Source: Halosimplex pelagicum (GTDB lineage: Archaea; Halobacteriota; Halobacteria; Halobacteriales; Haloarculaceae). Taken from it: a stretch of 64,000 bases of DNA. Made by a program: the position numbers and the translations under genes. The notes under the pieces were generated by a model that was given only the letters and a program-made list of their open reading frames with translations, made no database searches and had not been told where the DNA came from. How positions within the stretch are numbered: the first letter of the stretch is position 1; the number at the start of each line of letters is the position of its first letter. The DNA is taken from positions 3,658,001 through 3,722,000 of the forward strand of contig NZ_CP058909.1 of NCBI RefSeq assembly GCF_013415905.1, in the 5' to 3' direction. Positions 1 to 8,670 of this stretch are shown here, one piece after another.

Positions 1-431
1 ACGTCGGTCCCCCGGACGGTCGCGTCGAGCCAGCCGCTGTCGTCGAACCGGAGGTAGATGCTCTCGGCCCCCTCGACGACGTGCTGGTTCGTGACGACGT
101 GGCCGTCGCTGTAGACGAAGCCGGTGCCCTGCGAGGGGCTCGGCCCGCCGGTGTACACCTGGATCTGGGCGACGGAACCGACCGTCGAGCGGTACACGTC
201 GGCGTAGGAGCTGTCGGCGTCGGCGTCGAACCGCTCGAAGTCGCCGGCGGTGCCGTCCGCGCCGCCGTCGCCGCCCGGGTCGGGAGCGGGCGTCGACGGG
301 TCGGGGTCGACGGGCGTCGTGTCCTCGGGGTCGCCGCCGAGGATCGAGTCCGAACAGCCGGCGATCCCGGCCGACAGCGCCGTCCCGCAGACGGCGAGGA
401 ACCGTCGCCGCGACGAGTCGGAGTCTTCCAT
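1..431 (-). CDS. Trypsin-like (HtrA/DegP-type) serine protease, Tat lipoprotein, 3' end outside window
   Basis: Only the first ~143 codons are present; the gene runs off the left edge. The N-terminus carries twin arginines followed by a hydrophobic stretch and a lipobox-like GIAGC (SRRRFLAVCGTALSAGIAGC), the signature of a haloarchaeal Tat-exported lipoprotein. A Pro/Asp/Gly linker follows. Then comes the start of a chymotrypsin-fold domain: QGTGFVYSDGHVVTNQHVV, in which the His of NQHVV is the expected catalytic histidine. The catalytic Asp and Ser would lie beyond the edge, as would any PDZ domain. The likely role is extracellular protein quality control or proteolysis at the membrane surface. 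The ATG sits 27 nt from the centre of a minus-strand TATA element. Confidence 0.85.
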   Translation of the reverse strand, partial: MEDSDSSRRRFLAVCGTALSAGIAGCSDSILGGDPEDTTPVDPDPSTPAPDPGGDGGADGTAGDFERFDADADSSYADVYRSTVGSVAQIQVYTGGPSPSQGTGFVYSDGHVVTNQHVVEGAESIYLRFDDSGWLDATVRGTD

Positions 432-454
432 ATCGGCACGTAGGAGACCAGCCG

Positions 455-463
455 AATAAAACC
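455..463 (-). promoter_or_regulatory. TATA element of the serine protease gene
   Basis: The minus strand reads GGTTTTATT here. Its centre is about 27 nt upstream of the ATG at 431, the spacing expected for a leaderless haloarchaeal transcript. Confidence 0.55.
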
Positions 464-582
464 GCGGACGGGCCGGGCGGTCGGGTTCGCGCCGTTCGTG
501 CTCGGGGGCGGCGGCCGATTCCAGAGAGTCTCTCCCCCTGAGTCGGGTTTTTGAACGCGAGCGGTCAAGCGGTGGCGACCGA

Positions 583-2514
583 ATGGCACGTCCCGACCCA
601 CACGGCAGTTTCGACGAGATCCGCGAGGAAGTCGACGGCCACCCGATGCTCAGCCTGTTCCGCTACGCGACTCCCTACTGGGTGCCGCTGGCGCTCGGCG
701 TCGTCTCGACGATGGTCAACCGCGTCGCGCGCCTGTTCCCGGCGCTGCTCATCGCGGCCGCCATCGACCTCGCGGTCAACCCCTCCGGCACCGCCAGCAG
801 CGTCCTCTCGGCGGTGGGCATCGTCCCGGCCGAGCCCGTCCCGCTCGACCACACCGCCGCCCGGCTCGACCTGCTGTACTACCTCGGCGCGCTCGCCGCT
901 GGCGCCTACGTCGTCCAGTCGATCAGTCACTTCGGGTCGCGCTATTTCTTCCAGACGACCGCCCAGCGCATCCAGCACGACCTGCGGCTGGACACCTACG
1001 ACCACATGCAGCGGCTGTCGCTCGACTTCTTCAACAACCACCAGACCGGCGGCATGATGTCCATCCTCAACAGCGACGTCAACCGGCTGGAGGACTTCTT
1101 CAACGCCGAGATACGGGAGATCACGCGGGCGATCATGATCTTCGCGCTCGTCGGCGGGTGGATGATATACACGGCGCCGTGGCTCGGCCTCCTCGTACTC
1201 GTCCCGGTGCCGATCATCGCGCTGGTGACGGCGAAGTTCATCATCTGGATCGAGCCGAAGTACAAGCGGATCCGCGAGCTGGTCGCGCGGATGAACACCC
1301 GGCTGTCGAACAACCTCGGCGGCGCGGCCATCGTCAAATCGTTCGACCGCTACGACGTGGAACGGGACCGCGTCGCCGAGCAGTCGGGCGGCTACCGCGA
1401 CGAGAAGATCGACGCCATCACCGTCCGGAAGGCCTTCTTCGCCTCGCTGCGCCTGCTCGTCGGCGCGATGTTCGTGACCATCCTCGTCCTCGGCGGCCGC
1501 GACGCAGTCACCGCGGGCGGCCTGTCCGCCGGCGCCTTCGTCACCTACTTCATGTTCCTGCGCTATCTCGACGGCCCGATGACCCGGATCGGCAAGACCG
1601 CCAACAACTACCAGAAGGCCAAATCGAGCGCCGAACGCGTCTTCGGCGTCCTCGGCTACACCGCCGACGTGACGACCGCCGCGGACGGCCACGCCCCCGA
1701 CTCGGTCGACGGCCGCGTCACGTTCGACGACGTGGACTTCAGCTACTCCGAGGGCGGCGAACGGATCCTCGACGGCGTCGACCTCGACGTCGAGGCCGGC
1801 GAGACCGTCGGCTTCGCCGGCACGAGCGGGTCGGGCAAGTCCACCCTGCTCAAACTCCCGCCGCGCTTCTACGACGTGGACGCGGGGGCGGTGCGGATCG
1901 ACGGCACCGACGTTCGCGAGTTCGACCTGCAGACGCTGCGCAACCGGATCGGCGTCGTCGAGCAGGACCCGTACATGTTCTCCGGGACCATCCGCGAGAA
2001 CGTCGCCTACGGCGACGACGAGCTGTTCCGGTCGGTGCTGGCCAACTACGACGATATCCCCGCCGAGGTCGACCGGCGCGTCCGCGAGGCCGCGGAGGCG
2101 GCCGGCGCCCACGAGTTCGTCACCGATCTGCCCGACGGCTACGACACGATGGTCGGCGAGCGCGGGGTGAAACTGTCGGGCGGTCAGCGCCAGCGCGTCT
2201 CCATCGCCCGCACGCTCCTGAACGACCCGGACGTGATAATCCTCGACGAGGCGACCTCGGACGTGGACACCGAGACGGAGGAACTCATCCAGCGCAACCT
2301 GGAGACGCTGACGGCCGACCGGACCGCGTTCGTCATCGCCCACCGCCTCTCGACCATCCAGGGCGCGGACCGGATCGTGGTCATGGACGAGGGCGAGGTG
2401 ATCGAGACGGGTACCCACGAGGAACTCGTCGACCGCGGCGGGGCTTACGCGGGCCTGTGGGCCTCCCAGACCGACGAGACCGCCGCCCAGACCCCCGTCG
2501 GCGCCGACGACTGA
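583..2514 (+). CDS. ABC transporter, fused permease and ATPase (exporter type)
   Basis: 643 aa half-transporter of the MsbA/MDL exporter type. An N-terminal six-helix membrane domain (about residues 30-335) is followed by a nucleotide-binding domain. Visible motifs are Walker A GTSGSGKST (413-421), signature LSGGQRQR (531-538), Walker B VIILDEAT (551-558) and the H-loop His of IAHRLST (587). It probably acts as a homodimer in the cytoplasmic membrane, exporting a lipid, peptide or drug; the substrate cannot be read from the sequence. A T-rich element (GGGTTTTTG, about 543-551) lies about 35 nt upstream. The small membrane-protein gene after it starts 58 nt downstream and may be co-transcribed. 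Confidence 0.93.
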   Translation: MARPDPHGSFDEIREEVDGHPMLSLFRYATPYWVPLALGVVSTMVNRVARLFPALLIAAAIDLAVNPSGTASSVLSAVGIVPAEPVPLDHTAARLDLLYYLGALAAGAYVVQSISHFGSRYFFQTTAQRIQHDLRLDTYDHMQRLSLDFFNNHQTGGMMSILNSDVNRLEDFFNAEIREITRAIMIFALVGGWMIYTAPWLGLLVLVPVPIIALVTAKFIIWIEPKYKRIRELVARMNTRLSNNLGGAAIVKSFDRYDVERDRVAEQSGGYRDEKIDAITVRKAFFASLRLLVGAMFVTILVLGGRDAVTAGGLSAGAFVTYFMFLRYLDGPMTRIGKTANNYQKAKSSAERVFGVLGYTADVTTAADGHAPDSVDGRVTFDDVDFSYSEGGERILDGVDLDVEAGETVGFAGTSGSGKSTLLKLPPRFYDVDAGAVRIDGTDVREFDLQTLRNRIGVVEQDPYMFSGTIRENVAYGDDELFRSVLANYDDIPAEVDRRVREAAEAAGAHEFVTDLPDGYDTMVGERGVKLSGGQRQRVSIARTLLNDPDVIILDEATSDVDTETEELIQRNLETLTADRTAFVIAHRLSTIQGADRIVVMDEGEVIETGTHEELVDRGGAYAGLWASQTDETAAQTPVGADD

Positions 2515-2572
2515 GGCCCGCGACCGTCGAGAGGGGGCAAACTACAACACGGAGTTGCTCAAATGGGGCATC

Positions 2573-2914
2573 ATGAGCCGATGGGTCGCGACGGACGAGT
2601 CGGGGCAGCCGGACTGGCGCCGGCCGGCGCTGCGGGTCGGCCTGGAGATCAGTCTGATCGCGCTCGTCGCGGCCTACGTCGCGGTCCACCTCTCCTCGCC
2701 GCTCGTCGTCGCGCTGCTCGTCGTCGCCGCCGTCGTCGGCTCGGCCGCGCTCCTGTTCCGCGCGCTCGACCGCCAGGCCTACGCGTGGGTCCGGTACGCG
2801 AGCCAGCGAGCGCAGGAGAACCAGCGGAAGAAGCGACAGGAACGAGAGAAGCGGCAGCGACGCCAGCAACGGCAGGGCGACGGGAGCCGACAGCGATCCG
2901 ACGCCGAGGAGTGA
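2573..2914 (+). CDS. Small membrane protein with basic C-terminal tail
   Basis: 113 aa. After a short acidic head come two closely spaced hydrophobic segments (about residues 21-64), then a highly charged Lys/Arg/Gln tail ([20 protein letters not shown]) that should be cytoplasmic and helical. I chose the ATG at 2573; an in-frame TTG 18 nt upstream would only add MLKWGI. I do not recognise a named family. The gene lies just downstream of the ABC exporter on the same strand and could be an accessory to it, but that rests on position alone. Confidence 0.65.
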   Translation: MSRWVATDESGQPDWRRPALRVGLEISLIALVAAYVAVHLSSPLVVALLVVAAVVGSAALLFRALDRQAYAWVRYASQRAQENQRKKRQEREKRQRRQQRQGDGSRQRSDAEE

Positions 2915-2993
2915 CTCCCCACTGGCGTCCTCGGCCCGCGACCTGCCGGTGGTCGTGCCATTAAGTGCGTCTGCTACGTACCCCAGAGCGACT

Positions 2994-3725
2994 ATGGAAC
3001 TGACCTGGTACGGCCACTCGACGTGGCACGTCACGGTGGGGAGTACGGACCTGCTGATCGACCCGTTCTTCGAGAACCCGAAGACCGACACCGACCCGGA
3101 GGAGCTCGACCCTGACTTCCTCCTGTTGACCCACGGCCACGCCGACCACATCGGCGACGTGGACCGCTACGAGGGGACGAAACTGGTCGCCACGCCGGAG
3201 GTCGTCGAGTACTGCCGCGACGAGTACGGCGACTTCGAGGCCGTCGGCGGGATGGGGATGAACCTCGGCGGCACCGTCGAGATCGGCGACGCCTTCGTCA
3301 CGATGCACCGCGCCGACCACACCAACGGCATGGACACCAGCTACGGCGCCTCCGGCGGCATGCCCGCGGGCTTCGTCATCTCCGACACGAAGCCGACGCA
3401 GGTCGAAGACGAGGAGAGCGAGACGTTCTACCACGCCGGCGACACCGGGCTGATGACGGAGATGCGCGACGTGATCGGGCCGTTCCTCGAACCCGACGCC
3501 GCCGCCCTGCCCGTCGGCGACCACTTCACGATGGGGCCGATGCAGGCCGCGATCGCCGCCGACTGGCTCGACGTCGACCACGTCTTCCCGATGCACTACG
3601 ACACCTTCCCGCCGATCGAGATCGACACGCAGGACTTCGTGAACGAGGTCGCCGGGACGGGGTCCGACGCCGAGGTACACGTCCTCGACGGCGACGAGAC
3701 GTTCGACCTCTCGGAAGGCTACTGA
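2994..3725 (+). CDS. UPF0173 family metal-dependent hydrolase (metallo-beta-lactamase fold)
   Basis: 243 aa. The metallo-beta-lactamase metal motif HxHxDH is seen at [10 protein letters not shown] (His47, His49, Asp51, His52). Further downstream histidines ([32 protein letters not shown]) complete the di-metal site. The GHST at residues 7-10 and the GDTG motif are typical of the UPF0173 group, and the length is normal for it. The physiological substrate is not known for the family. The start at ATG 2994 gives the conserved [10 protein letters not shown] opening; upstream in-frame codons are non-conserved. It has its own upstream gap and no clear operon partner. Confidence 0.9.
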   Translation: MELTWYGHSTWHVTVGSTDLLIDPFFENPKTDTDPEELDPDFLLLTHGHADHIGDVDRYEGTKLVATPEVVEYCRDEYGDFEAVGGMGMNLGGTVEIGDAFVTMHRADHTNGMDTSYGASGGMPAGFVISDTKPTQVEDEESETFYHAGDTGLMTEMRDVIGPFLEPDAAALPVGDHFTMGPMQAAIAADWLDVDHVFPMHYDTFPPIEIDTQDFVNEVAGTGSDAEVHVLDGDETFDLSEGY

Positions 3726-3807
3726 CCGACGACCGCCCGCGGCCGTCTCCGGGGCGCTCGACTCGCTTGGGCACCTTTTAGAAGGGGGCGGTCGAACGTC
3801 TTCGCGT

Positions 3808-4206
3808 ATGTCCGACATCGAAGTCACCAGCGTCTGCGAGGAAGGGTACACGACCGAAAGCGAGATCGACGGCGAGTGGTCGCTGGTCGTCGACGCGCTC
3901 TCGGAGGACGGTCCGTCGCCGAATCAGGTGCTGGCGGCCGACTACGCCTCCTGTTACATCCCGGCCCTGCGCGTCGCCGCCGACCAGACCGGCTACGACG
4001 ACATCGGCCACGTCGAGGTCGAGGTCGAGGCCGACCTGGACGAGGACGACGACCTCGAATCGATCGCCTTCACCGTCAAGACGGAGGCCGCCCTGGGCGA
4101 GGACGCTCAGGAGATCGTCGAACTCGGCGAGGATATCTGCCACGTCCACTCGGCGCTGACGGAGTCGCTCCACGCCGACATCTCGATCGAAGACGACGCG
4201 TTCTGA
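3808..4206 (+). CDS. OsmC/Ohr family peroxide-reducing protein
   Basis: 132 aa, normal length. The two redox cysteines of the family are present: Cys49 in YASCYIPALR and Cys111 in EDICHVHSAL. OsmC/Ohr proteins reduce organic hydroperoxides in the cytoplasm using a dithiol partner. A TATA-like ACCTTTTAGAA lies about 30 nt upstream of the ATG, consistent with a monocistronic leaderless transcript. The nearby thioredoxin (4812) could serve as reductant, but this is only suggested by proximity. Confidence 0.9.
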   Translation: MSDIEVTSVCEEGYTTESEIDGEWSLVVDALSEDGPSPNQVLAADYASCYIPALRVAADQTGYDDIGHVEVEVEADLDEDDDLESIAFTVKTEAALGEDAQEIVELGEDICHVHSALTESLHADISIEDDAF

Positions 4207-4367
4207 GACCGCCTCCGGACCGGTTCACCGCGTTTTTCGCGCCGCCTATCCCCGACGAGCGGCGACGCCGCCTGTCCCCGACGGTGACCACACGAGCAAC
4301 TACGGGACTGTCGCATCGCGGGACACCGGAAACGGTGGCACGGGAGGAGAATTCGGAGAGAAGCGAA

Positions 4368-4667
4368 TCAGGCCGCGACCTCTTCCTCGTCGGTCTCGTC
4401 GCTGTGGACGCGTTCGACCACGTCGTTGACGATGACGATGTCGCCGACCGCCTGTACCCAGCGGTAGGGGACGATGACACCGCGGGACTGTGATACGTCC
4501 GGGCCGAACAGCTCCGTGTTGATCTGGTGGAGCGCGAGGCCGGTCACCTGCTCGACGTCCAGGTCGAGCCGCAGGTCCTCGACCTCGCCGACGAACACGC
4601 CGTTTTTGGTGTAGACTTCCCGCCCCACGAGCGTCGTGATCTCCTGTGGCGCCGTCTCGGGATTCAT
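4368..4667 (-). CDS. PRC-barrel domain protein
   Basis: 99 aa, a single PRC barrel (about residues 9-85). LVGREVYTKNGVFVGEVEDL is the classic first strand pair, and YRWVQAVGDIVIV closes the barrel. Stand-alone archaeal PRC-barrel proteins are small cytoplasmic adaptors thought to act in RNA processing or cell division; no catalytic residue is expected. A minus-strand TATA (GAATTTAAG, near 4695-4703) lies about 31 nt upstream of the ATG. The C-terminal tail is very acidic (DETDEEEVAA). Confidence 0.9.
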   Translation of the reverse strand: MNPETAPQEITTLVGREVYTKNGVFVGEVEDLRLDLDVEQVTGLALHQINTELFGPDVSQSRGVIVPYRWVQAVGDIVIVNDVVERVHSDETDEEEVAA

Positions 4668-4811
4668 ATGCCGTAACTCGGCTGGCGGGGTCTTAAATTC
4701 TTGTTCTGTGTCTGACGCCGTCCCCGAATTCCCGTCCGTCGAGCGTCGTCCGTCCGTCTGACGGACACGACGCCGTGGCGGTTAAACGGGAGCGGCCCCT
4801 ACGGGACGGCG

Positions 4812-5276
4812 ATGAGCGAAGCCAGCGACGACCGGACCGACGAGGAACTCGAACGGATCCGCGAGCGGAAACGGGAGCGACTCGAATCGGGGGAGAGTTC
4901 GACGCTCTCGGACGACGGGGCGGCCGACGGGTCCAGGGCCGACGCCGATGCCGCGGCCGCCCCCGACGAACCGGTCCACGTCGAGACCGAGGCCGAGTTC
5001 GAGGAGACCGTCGCCCAGGGAGTCGTGCTGGTCGACTTCCACGCCGACTGGTGTGGCCCCTGCAAGATGCTCGAACCGATCGTCGCGGACATCGCCGAGA
5101 CGACCGACGCGACCGTCGCGAAAGTCGACGTGGACGCCCACCAAGGCCTCGCCCGCGAGTACGGCGTCCAGGGCGTCCCCACGCTGTTGCTGTTCGTCGA
5201 CGGCGAACCGGCCGAGCGCCGCGTCGGCGTGCAGGACGAGGGGGCGCTCCGCGATCTCGTCGCCCAGCACGTCTGA
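4812..5276 (+). CDS. Thioredoxin with acidic/charged N-terminal extension
   Basis: 154 aa. The C-terminal ~105 residues are a canonical thioredoxin domain with the active site ADWCGPCKM (Cys81 and Cys84), the cis-Pro in VQGVPTLLLF and the usual end. The first ~50 residues are an extension: a charged helix (TDEELERIRERKRERLES) and a Ser/Asp/Ala-rich linker, absent from bacterial thioredoxins. There is no signal peptide, so it should be cytosolic. It would reduce protein disulfides and peroxidases such as OsmC or the peroxiredoxin at 38290. Confidence 0.92.
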   Translation: MSEASDDRTDEELERIRERKRERLESGESSTLSDDGAADGSRADADAAAAPDEPVHVETEAEFEETVAQGVVLVDFHADWCGPCKMLEPIVADIAETTDATVAKVDVDAHQGLAREYGVQGVPTLLLFVDGEPAERRVGVQDEGALRDLVAQHV

Positions 5277-5309
5277 CGGCGACGGACCGCGGAGGAGGTG
5301 ACGGCGGGG

Positions 5310-6449
5310 TCAGTCCATCGTCGCGTCGCCCACGTCGATCGGGTCCTCGATGTCGCCGGTGACGGATTCGAGCAGGTCGGTGACGGTGACCATCCCGATC
5401 ACCTCGCCGTCCTCGATGACGAGGGCGAGTTCCTGGTTCTCAGCCTGGAACTGGTCGATGGCGTCGCTCACGTCCACGTCGGGCGAGAGCGTCATCGGCG
5501 GCGCCGCCAGGTCCTCGAAGTCTATCGCCTCGTCGTTCGCGAGGTCCTCGCGGTGGCCCGCGAGCACGGGGAGATAGAGGATCCCGCGGAAGTCGGAGAG
5601 GTCATCGCCGACCAGCGGGTATCGCGTGTGAGGGTTCTCCTCCATGCGGCGGAAGTTCTCCTCGGCGTCGACTTCGGTCGACAGCGTGACGATGTCGTCG
5701 GCGGGGACCAGCACCTCGCGGACGGGGCGCTCGCCGATGTGCAGCGCGTTCATCACCTCGTCGCGGCGCTCCTCGCTGAGTTCGCCCTCTTCGAGGACCG
5801 ACCCCATCTTGTTGCGCAGGTCGGCCCGGGACTCGATGACGTCTTCCTCGGTTTCGAGCCACGCGCCGGTCATCTCGATGCCGAACAGCCCCAGCGTCCC
5901 CTTGGCGACCCAGTCGCCGAGGGTGATCAGCGGGGAGATCGCCCAGTTGAACCAGTACAGCGGCGCCGCGCCGTACCGGCAGACCATCCGCGAGCGCTCG
6001 ACGCCCAGATACGTCGGCGTCTGCTCGCCGTGGGTGAGGTGGACGAGGTTGATGATCAGGAACGCGATGATGGCGCCGGCGCCGATGGTCGCCAGCCGCG
6101 TCCCCTCGAACAGCGGGTTGAACAGCGCCGCCAGCGCCGGCTCGGCGACGATCCCGACCGCGATACTGGAGGCGGTGATCCCCACCTGGCAGGTGGTGAG
6201 GTAGATCTCCAGGTTGTTGGTCATCTCCCAGGCCCGTTCGAGGGCCGCGCTACCGTCGACGAACTCCTCCTCGGTGAACTGCCGCGCCCGGGTCAGCGCG
6301 AACTCGATCGCGACGAAGAAGCCGTTTGCGAGGATCAACCCGACGCCTGCGATCAGTCGGGCCCACACCTCCAGGGAGGTCATCGAGCTGTGCGCCTGCG
6401 CTACGCCGACACCTGCGATCAACCGGATCCAGGTCTCCAGGGCGGACAT
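5310..6449 (-). CDS. CNNM/DUF21-CBS membrane protein (HlyC/CorC-like), N-terminal segment duplicated
   Basis: 379 aa. A DUF21/CNNM transmembrane domain (about residues 25-200, with ILANGFFVAIEFALTRAR and VGITASSIAVG) is followed by a CBS pair (about 235-375, with VREVLVPADDIVTL and MVTVTDLLESV). Proteins of this class are implicated in divalent-cation (Mg/Co) efflux. The usual C-terminal CorC_HlyC domain is absent. The first 22 codons are an imperfect tandem copy of the next ones: ETWIRLIAGVG then EVWARLIAGVG. A start at ATG 6383 would give a normal-looking protein, but a TATA element sits 26 nt from 6449, so I keep the upstream start. Confidence 0.88.
   Translation of the reverse strand: MSALETWIRLIAGVGVAQAHSSMTSLEVWARLIAGVGLILANGFFVAIEFALTRARQFTEEEFVDGSAALERAWEMTNNLEIYLTTCQVGITASSIAVGIVAEPALAALFNPLFEGTRLATIGAGAIIAFLIINLVHLTHGEQTPTYLGVERSRMVCRYGAAPLYWFNWAISPLITLGDWVAKGTLGLFGIEMTGAWLETEEDVIESRADLRNKMGSVLEEGELSEERRDEVMNALHIGERPVREVLVPADDIVTLSTEVDAEENFRRMEENPHTRYPLVGDDLSDFRGILYLPVLAGHREDLANDEAIDFEDLAAPPMTLSPDVDVSDAIDQFQAENQELALVIEDGEVIGMVTVTDLLESVTGDIEDPIDVGDATMD
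6340..6449. repeat. Imperfect tandem duplication, 66-bp period, at the 5' end of the CNNM gene
   Basis: Bases 6340-6383 and 6406-6449 match at 34 of 44 positions when aligned without gaps. The period is 66 nt (22 codons), so frame is kept and both copies end in a possible ATG start on the minus strand. Confidence 0.8.
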
Positions 6450-6470
6450 CGCCGCCGGCTTCTCCTTCGA

Positions 6471-6480
6471 GGGTTATAGA
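6471..6480 (-). promoter_or_regulatory. TATA element deciding the CNNM gene start
   Basis: The minus strand reads TCTATAACCC. Its centre is 26 nt from the ATG at 6449 but about 92 nt from the inner ATG at 6383. This favours leaderless initiation at the outer, duplicated start. Confidence 0.6.
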
Positions 6481-6596
6481 AGCGGCGGAACGCTCAATTC
6501 GGCCACGTATCGGCCCGATAGGCGTTTCCGGGCCGATTTCTCCGTTCGGCAGAGCCGTCCTGAAAGGTTATGCCATTGCATCCCACAGCCACGGGT

Positions 6597-7271
6597 ATGC
6601 CTTCGACGCTGGTCCATCTCGCCTTCGGCGGGATGATCGCCGCCGCGCTGCTGGGGTCGGCCTTCGACCGCCGGTCGCTACTGGTCGTCCTCGCTGTCGT
6701 CGCCGCGCCGGACCTGGACTCGTTTCTCGCCCTCGCGTTCGTCGCCGGCCACCGCACGCTCCTGCACACTTACCTCATCCCGATCGCCGCGGGCGCGCTG
6801 CTGTACGTCGACCTGCGCGTGCGCGACCGCTCGTTCGTCCGCGGGCGCTGGGGACCGGAGGGCGTCCGCCTCGCGTGGGTCAGCGTCGTCGCGCTGGCGT
6901 TCGCGGGCATCGGGCTGGACTTCGTCGACCACGGCGTCAACCCGCTGTGGCCGCTCCACGACCAGTTCTACGTCCTCGACGGCCGCTTCGAGGTCTCCGA
7001 CCAGCGCGGGATCGTCCAGAGCTACGTCGACCTGAGCCCCGAGACCGAGCAGACGGGCCCGCGCAGCCGCGGCTCCTCCCAGGAGGTCAACATCTCGACG
7101 GGCGTCGACCCCAATCCCGGCGGGGAGGGCGGCGGCCCCGACCCGGACACCGTCGAGGACCCCGAGCGGATGTTCCCGGTCGTCCGCCACGGCTGGCAAC
7201 TGGCCATCCTCGTCAGCGGGACCGTCGTGACGGCCGCGCGGCTCGGACTCGGCGAGGTCGAGGAGAACTGA
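6597..7271 (+). CDS. Membrane-bound metal-dependent hydrolase (DUF457/YdjM-like)
   Basis: 224 aa, multi-spanning. The family's scattered metal ligands are seen near the N-terminus: His7 in LVHLAFGG, Asp39/Asp41 in APDLDSF, and His52/His57 in AGHRTLLHTYL. Hydrophobic segments lie around 10-20, 28-50, 60-75, 95-115 and near the C-terminus. A long hydrophilic loop (about residues 130-195), rich in Gly/Asp/Pro, faces one side. The reaction is unknown; the family is annotated as an inner-membrane phosphatase/hydrolase-like protein. ATG 6597 is chosen because the conserved MPSTLVHLAF starts there. Confidence 0.82.
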   Translation: MPSTLVHLAFGGMIAAALLGSAFDRRSLLVVLAVVAAPDLDSFLALAFVAGHRTLLHTYLIPIAAGALLYVDLRVRDRSFVRGRWGPEGVRLAWVSVVALAFAGIGLDFVDHGVNPLWPLHDQFYVLDGRFEVSDQRGIVQSYVDLSPETEQTGPRSRGSSQEVNISTGVDPNPGGEGGGPDPDTVEDPERMFPVVRHGWQLAILVSGTVVTAARLGLGEVEEN

Positions 7272-7289
7272 GCGACCGCGACCCCCTTC

Positions 7290-8540
7290 TCAGAGGTCCT
7301 CGGGCAGGCCCTGGCCGGCGGCGTCGACCGAGATCACGTCGTCGACGGCCTCGCGGGCGCTCGCGGAGTCCTTGAGTCCCGTCCCCGTCGCGACGGTGAC
7401 GACGCGCTCACCGGGCGCGACGGTGCCGCGCTCGACCGCCGCGCGGACGCCGGCGACCGCCGCGGCCGAGGCCGGTTCGGCGAAGACGCCCTCGCACTCG
7501 CCCAGCAGTCGTTGAGCGTCGAGGATCGCTTCGTCGGAGACGACGACGGCGTCGCCGCCGCTCTCGGCGAGCGCGCGGCAGGCCTTGCCCGCGTTGTGCG
7601 GGACGCCCACGTCGATGCTGTCGGCGGTCGTGTCCTCGCCGTCGAGCGCCCCGTCCGCGACCGCCCCGCCGTCGGGCGCTGCGGCGTCGCTGTCGTCCGA
7701 TTCGGCGACGAACCGGTCGTAGATGGCGGTCGCGCCCTCGGCCTGGACGCCGAGCAGTCTCGGCGTGTCGTCGACGACGCCGAGCCGTTCGAACTCCCGG
7801 AGGCCCTTCCAGACGCCGGCCAGCGAGCAGCCGTTGCCCATCGGCATCGCGACCCAGTCGGCGTCGGGAGCCTCCTCGGCGAGTTCGAACCCGAGCGTGC
7901 GCTTGCCCTCGACGGCGTAGGGGTTCATCGCGGCGTTGCGGTTGTACCAGCCCCGCTCGGCCGAGACCTCCCGGCAGAGCTCGTAGGCGTCGGCGTAGGT
8001 GCCGTCGACGCCCAGCACGGTCGCGCCGTAGAGCCGCGGCTGGACGGCCTTGGCCTCCGGGAGGTCGGCGGGGACGAAGATGCGACAGTCGAGGCCGGCG
8101 CGGGCGGCGTAGCCGGCGAGGGAGGCGGCGGCGTTGCCGGTCGAGGCGCAGGCGACCGTGTCGTGGCCCTGCTGGCGCGCCCGCGAGACGGCGACCGCGC
8201 TCCCGCGGTCCTTGTTCGAGCCCGTGGGGTTGGTCGTCTCGTTCTTGACGAGGGCGTCGACGCCGAGGGCGTCGCCGAGCGCGGGCGCGTCGAGGAGGTC
8301 GGTACCGCCGGCGCCCAGCCTGACGGGGTCGCCGTCGACCGGCAGGAGGGGTTCGTAGGTCCACAGGTCCTCCGTCGGGCCGTCGAGGACACCGGCGAGT
8401 ACGTCGCTGAGGGCGTCGTAATCGTAGCGCACGTCGAGGATGCCCGCCACGCCGTCGTGTTCGGGGCAGGTGTACTCGACGTCGGCGGGCGCGTACCGGC
8501 GCCCGCAGCGTTCGCAGGCCAGGGCCTCGACGGGTGTCAT
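7290..8540 (-). CDS. thrC: Threonine synthase (PLP-dependent)
   Basis: 416 aa. An N-terminal zinc-ribbon-like head (LACERCGRRY, then TCPEHDG) precedes a fold-type II PLP domain. NPTGSNKDRG holds the Schiff-base lysine (Lys110); the usual Phe before Lys is Asn here. Glycine-rich phosphate loops follow (ASTGNAAASLAG, VTVATGTGLKD). It converts O-phosphohomoserine to threonine and phosphate. A run of low-complexity Asp/Ala/Gly/Ser residues (around residues 278-306) interrupts the domain before GVPHNAGKACRALAESGG. Haloarchaea often carry ThrC paralogues, so a related PLP lyase/synthase role remains possible. It appears monocistronic. Confidence 0.85.
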   Translation of the reverse strand: MTPVEALACERCGRRYAPADVEYTCPEHDGVAGILDVRYDYDALSDVLAGVLDGPTEDLWTYEPLLPVDGDPVRLGAGGTDLLDAPALGDALGVDALVKNETTNPTGSNKDRGSAVAVSRARQQGHDTVACASTGNAAASLAGYAARAGLDCRIFVPADLPEAKAVQPRLYGATVLGVDGTYADAYELCREVSAERGWYNRNAAMNPYAVEGKRTLGFELAEEAPDADWVAMPMGNGCSLAGVWKGLREFERLGVVDDTPRLLGVQAEGATAIYDRFVAESDDSDAAAPDGGAVADGALDGEDTTADSIDVGVPHNAGKACRALAESGGDAVVVSDEAILDAQRLLGECEGVFAEPASAAAVAGVRAAVERGTVAPGERVVTVATGTGLKDSASAREAVDDVISVDAAGQGLPEDL

Positions 8541-8670
8541 GGGGTTGCCTTGGCCTACCTGTCGTTCCGACCGTCACAAATGCCTTCTGGCTTTTCGGCG
8601 TCGCGGACGCAACCGACCGGCACCGACCCCGCAAACGAGATTATGCGGGCTGGCCCCCAACCGGGCGAGC

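Noticed and set aside
565-2418. Large antisense reading frame under the ABC transporter
   Set aside because: A GC-rich third-position shadow with Arg/Val/Asp-rich low-complexity composition. The sense strand has every ABC motif in order.
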